From the NCBI GenBank assembly GCA_900291925.1, contig UWYS01000020.1, forward strand, positions 186,001 through 250,000: DNA of 64,000 nucleotides, in the 5' to 3' direction. The notes beneath the pieces are model-generated. The model was not told where the DNA came from. It was given only the letters and a program-made list of their open reading frames with translations, and did not search any database. Shown piece by piece: positions 33,289 through 43,075 of this stretch (its first letter is position 1; every line of letters begins with the position of its first letter). The stretch is from Thecaphora thlaspeos (Eukaryota; Basidiomycota; Ustilaginomycetes; Urocystidales; Glomosporiaceae). Both the position numbers and the translations under genes were made by a program.

Positions 33289-34213
33289 ATGCAGATCAAA
33301 GGCACCTACGACGTCCTCCTCATCCCGCACCTTCTCCCCGTCTCGTACCTCCTCCAGACGGTGCCCCCCGCCGTCCGCAACATCCAGCCCTCGCCCCTTC
33401 TCCCCTTCACCCAGGACCAGATCTCGGCGCTCGGCCTCAATGCTTCCAACTACGATCTCTCCACCCACCACCCCGTCGTCTTCGAGCTAGGCTATCAGCA
33501 GAACAGTGGTCCGCCCCCCTTTGGCCTCAACTTCGAAGAGGCCAAGATGGAGATCATCGGGATGCGCCATCCGGACGCTCCCCAGGGCGCTCCCCTCGAG
33601 GCGGAACGCGGCTTCGTCTACAAGCAGCTCATCCTCTTTTCCTCGTCCCTCCTCACCGCGTCCTCCAACTGGATCGCCGGCCTCCGCTCCATTCGCACCC
33701 CAATCTCGCCCCCAAAGACGCCTGCCAGCTATGAGCCAGACTACCAGGGTCAGGTCTTCTACAAGGTTGCCAACTACCTCGAGGCCACCCTCGACAGGCA
33801 GGCCGACCCCGACTCCAGCCACGCTGCAGAGCTCATCAGCTGGGCGGGTCGGCCATGGTACGGCGCATCCACGGCAAAGGACACGCTGACGCAGGTGAGC
33901 TCGCACACCCTCCTTGCCCTTGCCCTCCCAGCCTCTCGGAGCGTCGTCTTGTCGGCGATGGTCTGACCTTGCTATCCCCCGCTACTTTGTGCGGAGGACG
34001 CAGTTCAACTTTGACCTCTCGACGCAGCCATTCGAGCCGATCGCGTACCAAGGTCAGCTGAGGATGCGTCGCGAGGCATTTCTCGATCCCTCCTCGGCCA
34101 AGGAGGCTGTCAAGGGCGTACCTGCGGGCGAGTGGAGCGAGTTCACGGTCAAGGGCTGGCGCTTCAAGGCCAGCTACGCAAGCCAGGACTCCAAGGTCGA
34201 GGACAACCTTTGA
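33289..34213 (+). CDS. Conserved protein of unknown function (possible acetoacetate-decarboxylase-like fold)
   Basis: Not firmly recognised. Exons 33289-33894 and 34004-34213 give 271 residues. The start MQIKGTYDVLLIP follows a long pyrimidine-rich leader. Ordered, evenly hydrophobic sequence includes HPVVFELGYQQNSGPPPFG and NFEEAKMEIIGMRHPD, which recall enzymes of the acetoacetate decarboxylase superfamily that recognise a small acid; this is a weak impression. The C-terminus reads FNFDLSTQPFEPIAYQG and WSEFTVKGWRFKASY. The intron donor gtgagc is clear; the acceptor (34003) is the nearest AG in phase, but IPRYFVRRTQ just before it also looks coding, so the junction may be a little off. No signal peptide or membrane segment. 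Confidence 0.65.
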
Positions 34214-34849
34214 GCGTCGGTCGGTCACAAGCGCCGGCCAAGCCCAGGCTTGGTTCTAACCGAGGCTAGCGCGACTACTGTGCAGAAGACCTGCCTGCCT
34301 GCGGGGCTGCTCCGCGGCGATGCTTGCCTATTGATCTCGTCACTCTCTACTTATCACATGTCGCCTTGTATCGGCGCCACCTTTACCGTATATCCTGTAC
34401 GACCTGTTCGGCGCTACTGCACATTTACATGTGATAGCTGCTACAGTAGCTTGCTCTCGCACAACGTCGACGGTAGACCGGGCTGGTGCACCGGCGCGGG
34501 TACCGGGACCGGAAGACGGCGGGCATGACATCAGGGCACCGCGTCTTCCGTGTTCCGGTAAGGATCAGGTTGACGGGCCAGAGCGCAGCCTCCACTTTTT
34601 GGTGATATCTTTTGGCAGATTTCTCCGCCTCGACTCTACCGATACCGTACCATCTACTGCTACTACTCTGTCTCTCTGTAGCGACGACCGACACGACCAG
34701 TTGCGACGCCTAGTCTCACTTAAACGTCCAGCACCACCCGCCTCGCAACGATCTTCCTGATTGCGACGGACGAGCGCATCTCAACACGTCTTCGTTGCTC
34801 CAGCACGACAAGGCCACACCTCATCAACCCACATCCCCCCCCTACTGCC
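34214..34849. other. Intergenic region
   Basis: 636 bp between two genes in the same direction; it holds one 3' end and the promoter of the RWDD2-like gene. No repeats or genes seen. Confidence 0.4.
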
Positions 34850-36267
34850 ATGCCCACCCTCGCGACGATTTCCGCCAACCTAACTCTCCTGCAGAGTAGC
34901 ACGACTTGCTCTGAATTCCACTTCCTCAGTACATCCTCGGAAGTCGATCTTCTATCGCGTTACTTCTTCTCCCCCTCATCTCCCTCCCCCTCTTCCTCTT
35001 CTCGCTCGCCAGAAGAAAAGGAGATACAAAAAGTCAACTTCGCCCTGCGACTATGCAAAGCACCGAGGGAGAGCTGGCTACGCGTCTTCCTCACCGTCTC
35101 TCCAGACACTTCGGCGCACGAGGGAGAATGGGAAGTAGAAGTCTCTTCTCCTACGTCAGAACGCAAGTCGTTGGACAGATTGCAGAGCAAAGTGAGGCAG
35201 ATATGGCAAGAGGTGAGGAGGGAAGAGGAGGATGAGCTGCAGATCTGGACGCTCTGGATGGACTGTAGGGTCTTTGCTGAGGAGATTTTGGATGGTGATG
35301 ATGACGACGAGGGGGAGAAAGCGGGAAAGGAGAAGATGCAAGAGACCGCACGTAAAGACGAAAAGGTAGGGTTGAAACGTAGTATCTTCTGGTCCTGTAA
35401 GTCCTCCTACTCCACCCTGTTCCACCTTTTTGATGGCATAAAATCGATGCACCCTGACACCTTAAACCTACCTCGATCGTACGAGGAGATAGACCACCTC
35501 ATAGCTCCTTCTAAACGAAAGGACTTTGCTGCCTTTTGCCCAGAGTTGTCCATCTGGGGTGTGGTAAAGATCGGGTATGTTCCGCGCTCCCTCCACGTCT
35601 CTCCCTTCTTCTCCTTTCGCTGACGGTGACAGACACTTTCGGATTCGGACGACAAAACAAACGAACGAAACAGCTATCCAGGATATCTCGTCTTCGAAGG
35701 TCCTCTCGAAGGTGTCGAAGAAATGGAACGTCGTGTCAAGGTGACCCTCCTCCCCTCTTCCCTTCCCTCTCCTCTCTCTTTATCGTTCCGTTCGTTCGTG
35801 TCTTTACTGACGATGCCCTTCAACCTCTACATGCGCCATACGGTCCAGGGAATGCAATGGCACGCCCTAACACTTCGATCCAGCCACCACTTTTCTCCAC
35901 TCCCTGATAACTCTACCCGATCGATTCTGGAAAAGGCAATACTATTCTGTCCACTCGCACGTCGACACGCACAGAACCATAACTCGTCCGACCGGGATGA
36001 CAAGGTACGAACGGGATACGAAGAAGTCGACAGTGTAGGCGAAGTTGTTGAACGGTTGGTTTTTTGTTTTTGTTTTTTTTTTCCTCCATCGAGACGAGAC
36101 CTCGTTCGGTTTGCTGTATCGTTGATATGTTGCAAGCTGATCTTCTCAATATCCTGCCCCCCCTTTTCCGCGACGGATCATGTAGATTGAAGAGTATAGG
36201 TATGGAAGAAGAAGAGATCATCCAGAGTTTAGGTTTACGTACTTCCAAAGGTGGTGGACTTCATTGA
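34850..36267 (+). CDS. RWDD2-like protein (RWD plus DUF1115)
   Basis: Member of the RWDD2 family, an N-terminal RWD domain followed by DUF1115; molecular role unknown. Five exons (34850-35396, 35493-35574, 35674-35740, 35849-36054, 36186-36267) give 327 residues. The conserved DUF1115 core is rebuilt only by splicing: WS-YHLIAPSKRKDF across intron 1, ELSIWGVVKIG-YPGYLVFEG across intron 2, and RRVK-GMQWHALTLR across intron 3. Intron 1 is 96 nt, a multiple of three with no stop, so it is easily missed. The last donor is gttggt, non-consensus, but joining gives VGEVVERLKSIGMEEEEII, a good helix. Residues 50-60 are a Ser-rich loop inside the RWD part. Confidence 0.78.
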
Positions 36268-36724
36268 TATCCCCCCACTCCCTCTGCGTTAATGAGCAAA
36301 TCAAACGAATTTCTTCAGCCCTGCCATGAATGAATGAAGGTGAAAATGAGCGTGGTGTTTATATTTCGGAACTCCTCCCTTCCACTACGATAAGTCGGGA
36401 CTTCTACAAGGATCTTCTGAATTAGTACCCATACCTTCTTGAGAGACTAGCCCAGGATTAGTAATAAGGCTAATATTAACAATACGTTTAAGTGTAAAAA
36501 AGATACTGTTCTAGAATAGTTATAAAGTGTTTATTGCTTGCCTTGAGAGTCCCAGGCTAGGGCTTGTTCTGCTTTTGAGTCCGGACTCTAAAGCAGCGGA
36601 GCCAAACAGCAGACATATTATTAGGTAGTATATCCTAAGGTACTCTAAATAGTTTAACTAGTGCCTTATTCCGTGATAGATTGTTAATGTAGCTAGGATA
36701 AGTACCATGATGGCCAGGTATCTT
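36268..36724. other. AT-rich island between converging genes
   Basis: Sequence from about 36410 to 36710 is strikingly AT-rich compared with everything around it, with many taa, ata and tta words and no open frame of note. It contains a 24-bp near-palindrome at 36571-36594. It lies between the stop codons of the RWDD2-like gene and the metalloprotease. Origin unknown; an old mobile-element remnant is one possibility. Confidence 0.7.
36571..36594. repeat. 24-bp near-perfect palindrome
   Basis: A perfect 12-bp core gagtccggactc is flanked by t and t (the only mismatch) and then by gcttt and aaagc, which are complementary. Confidence 0.9.
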
Positions 36725-38356
36725 TCAGAGCCCTATGTTTCCCGTCACGATGGCTGCCATGCGGACCGCTTGACCTGTCATGTTCACGTCATTCGAAAGA
36801 GAGGCTCGATCAGTTTGGTCTATCACGGTATTCAGAGAGGGGAAGGGGGAAGACGTACCGTCTGTGAATTCGGTCAGACATTGATCGTTTGAATAGCTGT
36901 TGGAACGATATGGGACTCGTGCGGAGTCAGCCAGTCGTTCAGGTAGTGATACGAGAGAGGAAAAGGGGGATCGGACTTACTCCATGTAGCTACGCAGGAA
37001 AACGCGCGGGCGCGGGGAAGGAGAACAGGACGAGTTAGGTGTCAACGACGGGCATGCTACAAGACGAAAGGTAGGAATGCGGGGAAAGAGGGGAACTTAC
37101 TTGTGCATGCTATCGACTCCGCCGCCGGGACAGCCTGTTTCGATATCGACGTCGAGGAGATCCAAGGTCAGTCAGTCGAGGGGGAGGAGGTACAGGTGGA
37201 GCCCCGGGGGGAGGAATTGAAAAGCGAACGGGATCCACTTACTGTCCTGCTTGGTGGGGCATCCGCTGGTAGGTGTGCTCTGTGGCGGCGTATCGTCCAC
37301 TAGGTGACCGGAAGAGCTGCATCCTGATTTTGCATCGACGTGGCGAGGTGATCGCACCAAAGAGAGGGTATCCCATCAGCTCAAGCTCATCGTGACACCT
37401 TCCTTTCGAACATCGTGTGGCACTCACCCCCTTGGAAGACATGGCAGAGGCCCAACCAATGTCCCACCTCATGTGTTGCCGTCTTTCCCTGATCGTAGCC
37501 CTTCTCTCCTCCACCGGGGACGGTGGAATACTGAAAGACAACACCGTCCTGCTTCAATTCGCTCCTAGCATCCCATGGGAACGTCACGTAGCCCAACAGG
37601 TTGTTGCTGAAATTGACACTGTACATGTTGAGCGTCTTTTCGTCTCCAACATGGCACGTGTTCTTCATATCATCCTGTTGCTTGGAACTCGGCGAAACGT
37701 TGCGATACCAATCGGCATTGTCGATGCGATTCGTCGTGTTGAGCGAAAAGGCGAATCCGTACTTGGCGTAATCGTCGTTGAGCACCGAGACCTGTTGGGT
37801 GATCTGAGAAGTGGTCAGGTTCCCCGAGGCACCGTCGTGTACTACGTGGAAGACGATAGGGACCGTCTTCTTCGATGCAGCGAGCATCTGGGCGTTCGGG
37901 AGATCGTGTCCCTTGGACGTCTTGGTCTCTCGAAGCTTGGCGAGACGCGCTTTTTCTGCCTTCACCAGCTGCAGCGTGTAGGCGTGGATCGTCTTGTTTG
38001 TGTTCTCCGCCTGACCGCAGAAACGCGTGCGAGGAACCAGAACACCGTCCGCTGTCGACGTTGCGTTCGTCTTCGTCGACGACGAGGCAACGTGCAGCGG
38101 ACTGGACGTCGTGTTGCTCGAAGACGACGCTGTCGAGGTGACGTTGTGGTTCGAAGCGAGCGAGGTCGTCGCATTGAACGGCATCGACGTCGAAGACGCG
38201 ACCATCGTAGCTGGGAAGTTTGCCGACGTAGAGGAGGACGATAGCGAAGCCTGCTGAGCCTCCCCGACGTCCGGTCTCGCCTGCTCGCCCTTGACTCCTT
38301 CCAAGTGATCCGGCCGTGTAGCCTGCGTCTGTCCCGCGCCCGACCTAGCATCTCCA

Positions 38357-38409
<53 letters not shown>

Positions 38410-39232
38410 CTCCCCCCCCCTCATCCTCTCCCTCCTCCTCATCCTCTTCTTCGTCGTTGGCATCGTCGGATGACTCGTCGACTAACACCGCCAAGGGAGC
38501 CGAAGCGCCAGCTGCGGTAGCTGCACCTACTCCTGCGACTGCCTTTGGTGTCTTGCCCTTCCCGTCATCCACTGCAGCGGCGGTAGCCTCGGTCTTGCTA
38601 TCCTGCTTCTTACTGACGACGTTACCCTTACCATCGTCGTCGTCATCGTCGTGGTGTGGGTGACTCTTGCCCTTTGTCGTGGACGACGAGGAAGGCTTTG
38701 ATATAGGCTTGGACGCTGCTTTGTCCTTGCCTTTGCCTGCAGCGGTCGAAGACTCGCGTTTCCCCTTGTCCTTGCCTGAGACGTCTCTGCTCTTTCCCTT
38801 GCCCTTTCCCTTGCTGGGGGAATGATCGTCATCGTCCTTTTCGCTCTTTTTCCCCTTCTTCTTTGTCTCCTTGTCACCCTTGCCCTTGGGCTTTGCCTTG
38901 CCCTCGCCCTTGGCCTTGCCCTTCTTGGCAAGCGATGCAGCCGGTATGGGCCCAGCTTGAAATTTGACCATTCCACCACTTCCATGTGAAATCATCATCA
39001 TCTGTCCCTGTCCCTGTTGCTGCTGTTGCTGCTGCTTCTGTTGTGATCCGCTAGAAGTAGCCGCAGCCGCAGCCGCAGCAGAAGCAGCGGGAGAGACCGT
39101 CGCTCTAGCTTCCGTCGATACGTCGGCCGAAGGTTGGGAAGCATGGTCGGAAATGGGAAGGGCAACAGTGCTCTGCTGTGCGACTAGGATCGAGAGCGTC
39201 ACCAAGGTGGCTAGGGAGCGGGGGAAGTGCAT
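36725..39232 (-). CDS. Secreted M43-family zinc metalloprotease, frame interrupted at a G9 tract
   Basis: Metzincin endopeptidase of the pappalysin/cytophagalysin family (M43). Six exons: 39232-37428, 37323-37243, 37134-37101, 36989-36981, 36896-36859 and 36774-36725. A signal peptide (MHFPRSLATLVTLSILVAQQ) starts a long Lys/Gly/Asp/Ser-rich region that replaces a normal propeptide. The active site HEVGHWLGLCH has three zinc-binding histidines; the spliced small exons give LVDDTPPQSTPTSGCPT, then the Met-turn NYMDYSND and a short tail. All five splice junctions agree in phase. In the acidic stretch the two halves lie in different frames; the G9 run at 38412-38420 holds one base too many for a continuous reading. 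Either the assembly or allele has an indel there, or expression depends on frame slippage. Confidence 0.82.
36981..36989 (-). other. Nine-nucleotide microexon of the metalloprotease
   Basis: ctacatgga, bounded by tag upstream and gtaagt downstream on the minus strand. It supplies Tyr-Met and parts of two flanking codons, completing the Met-turn NYMDYS that every M43 enzyme needs. Confidence 0.8.
38353..38411 (-). repeat. GAGGAC hexamer array coding Glu-Asp repeats
   Basis: On the minus strand, gaggac units repeat about nine times and encode an (Glu-Asp)n run inside the metalloprotease; the G9 tract follows at once upstream. Confidence 0.9.
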
Positions 39233-40581
39233 TTTTCAAAATGTTGCTGTGCGAGGTGGAGCTGTTGTGGATGTTTAGGGAGCGCCAAACGTCAGTTCTG
39301 CACGGAGCCAAAAAAAAACGGTCACTTGAAGGAATAAGCTTGAAGAGGATCCTCGATCGAGCTTGAGAATAGACGATACCGAAATGGACGGAAAGGTAGA
39401 GGCGCAGCGATGTAGAGCTTGAAGTGTGTCTTCCGAATTGCCTTGGCTGTTGGTCAAGAGAGGTGATTGCTTGTGCTTTGTTCCTTGGATCCTGTCCGGG
39501 TAGGCGAAAAGAAGAGTAAATTTGACGAGCTCGGACCTGCGAGCTGTGACTGTGTTTCTGAAGAGGTGTCGTTTGTTGAGTTGAAGAAGAAGAAGCTAAA
39601 AGGGGCTTTGACCAGCAAGGAAGGAAGGACAAGGAAGGAACCGAAGCAAGGCAGGGAAGCAACGTCGCAGACGTCAAACAGGGGCGGTGCAGTGTACAGG
39701 TAAAGAGAGCTTGACTGAGGGCGTAGAGGAGAGATCTACCTATGTATTCAAGGCCGCTTGAGGCAGAACAGCGGCATTACGCGTCTCAGATCACGGCGAC
39801 ATGCGGCGAAGGAGGGAGGGGAGAGAGAGAGAGGGAGAGAGAGAGAGATGTGCATGGTTGGCAACAGAGCCATCGAGCTGAAGCCAGGGTACATTGTGTA
39901 CCAAGGATCGACGAGGGTCCATTCGGTGCGGATCCCGCGGGAGCTCTGTCGGATGACGATATCGCAGCCCCGGTGCCGACTGACAGCGAGGGGAACTGGC
40001 ATCGACTGGAGAAGGGAGACGCGGACGACGAGGTAGCGCGCGCTACGTGACATGCGGCGTTTGCGGCCGCCGCGGCCGTCTCCCGATTTGTTCATGATCG
40101 GGCGGCCGCTTTCGATGCGATAGCATTGTGTGAATCGGGATGTGGCCACGAGTGGAGTGGCCGGACCGGGCTTCCGGTGGGGGAATGGGTTGGTGGAGGT
40201 GTCGTGTGTGGAGCGGCGCCTCTCTCCCCCACGCGCACAAAGTGGCCCGTCCACCGCCGCGCTCGCCGTCGGCCGTTGGACGCAGAAGCACGGGCCCCCC
40301 CCACGACGCCCACTTTCTCCTTCTCCACACCATACGCCTTCCGGACCGCTCCTCTTGCCCTCACGCCGGACTCCTTCCAAGTCTGAGTCCCTCCCTCGTC
40401 GCATCCCTCTGCTACTCCCAACTCCAACGTCCCTTCGCTCTCTTGCCTCGCCCGACCGCTGGTCAGTCCACGCTAACGCGTAAAAAGCTCCGACCCCCGC
40501 CTTTCCTCTCTGCTGACATCTCTTCCTTCCTCCTTCACCTTTCTATCCTCATCGCACCGCACACAAACACACACAAACACC
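39233..40581. promoter_or_regulatory. Divergent intergenic region, metalloprotease / polyol dehydrogenase
   Basis: About 1.35 kb that holds both promoters. Contains a ga repeat at 39818-39848 and pyrimidine-rich leader sequence before 40582, ending in acacaaacac repeats just ahead of the ATG. Open frames on both strands here overlap and look random. Confidence 0.45.
39818..39848 (+). repeat. GA dinucleotide repeat
   Basis: About 30 bp of ga units with single ggg interruptions in non-coding DNA. Confidence 0.85.
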
Positions 40582-42228
40582 ATGCCACCTGTAGCTCTAT
40601 CTACAGAGGCCGCTCCTCCCTCGGCTCAGTCCGCGCCCACCACCAAGACGCCCAGCAAGGACACCATGGCCACCAACACCAACCTCAGCGCCGTCCTGTA
40701 CGGCCCAAAGGACCTCCGCATCGTACGTGGTCTCCCCCAATCGCTCTCCATGCTCCATGCTCCATGCTCCACGTTTCCACTCTTTCAGCCCCGTACTCAT
40801 CGTTTCCATACTGACCCCCATCGCTCGACCTTCATCTCCACCGCCCTTCTTCAGGAACACCGCCCCCTCACACTACCCGCCGCCTCCGAGGTCCAGATCC
40901 GCGTCCGCTGCACGGGACTGTGCGGTAGCGACCTGCATTACTACCTCCACGGCCGTAACGGCGACTTTGCCCTGCAACACCCCATGTGCCTCGGCCACGA
41001 GTCCGGCGGAGAGATTGTCGCGTTCGGTCCGGACGTCACCGGTCTGACCGTGGGTGACCGCGTCGCCATCGAGGCCGGGTGGATGTGCGGATCCTGCCCC
41101 AAGTGCAAGGAGGGCAGGTACAACCTCTGCAAGAGCATGAGGTTTGCCAGCAGCGCAAAGACCTTCCCGCACCTAGACGGCACCCTCCAGAGGTTTATGA
41201 ACTGGCCTGCCGCGCTGGTCCATCGGTGAGTCGGCAGCGGCAGCGCGAAAGGAATCCGCCGAGGTTGAATAGGCAGACACGATGCTGACACAGCATGCTT
41301 CTTTGTCCTTTTGCGTCTCGCTGTCGAAAGGCTCCCGTCCAATGTCTCGTACACCTCGGCGGCGCTGTGCGAGCCGCTCTCCGTCGTCCTGCAAGGCCTT
41401 CGCCGATCCAACATCCAAGCTGGCCAATCCGTGCTCGTCCTCGGCGCAGGGGCTGTGGGACTTTTGGCGTGCGCCGCTGCCAAAGCCTCGGGAGCCTCGT
41501 ACGTCGCCGCGGCCGACATCGACTCGGGTCGTCTGGCGTTTGCGCGTTCCAATGGCTGGGTGGACGCTACCTTTCTCATCCCGCGTTCTGCGCCGGCGCA
41601 GATTGACGAGACAGACGCGCGTCTCCGTCGCATCGCCGAGGACGCCGCTTCGGTCGCTGCTGCCAGGGAGGGAGCTGAGACGCTCCTACACGCCCTCTCC
41701 TCGACGCAGACGAAAAACGACGACGGCGGACAAGAACAAGGTGGCTACGCGGTCAATGTGTCGCCGCTCGACCTTGCGACGGACGGCTTCGATCTGACGT
41801 TTGAGTGTACGGGCGTACCGTCGTGCGTCTCGCTCGGCATCTTTACGACGCGAGCCGGTGGAAAGGAGATTTTGATCGGGATGGGAAATCCCATCCAGAC
41901 ACTTCCCATCGGTGCAGCGGCGTTGCGCGAGGTGGACATAGTAGGTGTGTTTAGGTATGCAAACACCTATCCGATCGCTCTTGGACTTTTGGCGGGTGGG
42001 GTACTGAGAGCGATCGGTGGAGGTATTCATGCTTCTGGCAGTGAGGAGCGAGAGGCGCAAGAGAAGGAGGGAAATGGGAGCGCAAGGAAGATGGGTGGGA
42101 TCGAAAATTTGGTTAGTCATACCTTTGAATTGCACAGAACGGCAGAGGCTTTTGAAACTCTGGCCAACGGAAAGGGCAATGAGGGAAGAGGTGTTGTCAA
42201 GGTTTTCGTGGTCGATACCGAGCCGTGA
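40582..42228 (+). CDS. Zinc-dependent sorbitol/xylitol-type dehydrogenase
   Basis: Second medium-chain polyol dehydrogenase of the window, likely cytosolic and NAD-linked. Exons 40582-40722, 40855-41225 and 41331-42228 give 469 residues. Catalytic zinc ligands are in GLCGSDLHYY and GHESGGE; the structural zinc cysteines have standard spacing (CGSCPKCKEGRYNLC). Rossmann motif VLGAGAVGLLA with Asp in AAADIDSGR points to NAD. GTLQRFMNWPAALVHR joins LPSNVSYTSAALCEPLSV. It is about 100 residues longer than usual, from a 45-residue N-terminal extension, an insertion after the Rossmann core (about residues 270-320, Arg/Ala/Asp-rich) and another near 410. Intron 1 is 132 nt, in phase and without a stop. 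Sorbitol versus xylitol cannot be told apart here. Confidence 0.86.
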
Positions 42229-42773
42229 AGCGATGTCGTTCCGACATTCATCGAGCTACTACCCTTTGTAGATAAGGTGAAAAGTTACGAAATAGACCCT
42301 CCTCTCCTGTCTCTTCTCGTTTGTCTTGCAAGACCTCTTCCTCTCGAGCCCCTCCTTCTTCCACCTCTACTTCACCAATATACCACGAAGATATGTAAAT
42401 CTATCCATTTGAGAGCCACGATCGTTGCGATACTCTTTACGTCTCAAATTTGTACCTTCTGTCTCATTCCGTGTCGCCAACGACGACCGACGGCTTCAGA
42501 ACATTCCATCTTCCTCTCAACTACAAGACGATCGACGTCGTCCTCGCTCGTTGCATCAAGTAATACGTCGGGACGAAACGCCATGGGATTCAATTGCTTT
42601 TCTACCCTCTCAAAACAATAAACGAGACATCGGGACCGGGACGTGACGGACGACGTTCGCCGAGACCTTTTGTGTGTAGGAAACCCTGGATGGGCCTTAG
42701 GGCGGTGCGCGAGTCAAATGCCTGACGATGTACTTTATGCTCGATACAGAGGAGGACCGCGAAGGACAAAGCC

Positions 42774-42824
<51 letters not shown>

Positions 42825-43075
42825 GGGATCGTACCGTGTGGCGTAGAAGCGGAAAGGATGACGTGAGAAAAGAAAGCGCAGGGAGCTGCCGATGATCGAG
42901 AGCTCAATGTGTCCGGGATCGCGTGTACATAAGGTGACGATGCGTCACAGGGGTGGCGGAATGGCTGGAGAGGGTGCGGACATAATGTTAGGATATACAA
43001 ATGATGGCGAAATGCAGCCTGGGGGACTTGACGTGTCAGGTTCGAGCTCCAGCGGTCCACTCAAGTTAGGCAGCT
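42229..43075. other. Convergent 3' region
   Basis: 847 bp between converging genes, with the ga repeat at 42775-42823. A stretch near 42955-43060 has A-box and B-box-like words but does not fold as a tRNA. Confidence 0.45.
42775..42823 (+). repeat. GA dinucleotide microsatellite
   Basis: Uninterrupted (ga)n of about 48 bp, non-coding. Confidence 0.95.

Noticed and set aside
38353..38411. CRISPR-like or regulatory repeat array
   Set aside because: Simple gaggac codon repeat encoding Glu-Asp within the metalloprotease; no spacers.
42955..43060. tRNA-like sequence (A-box-like tggctggagagg, B-box-like ggttcgagctcc)
   Set aside because: T-stem and acceptor stem do not pair, and the B box has an extra base; at best a chance match or a degraded fragment.
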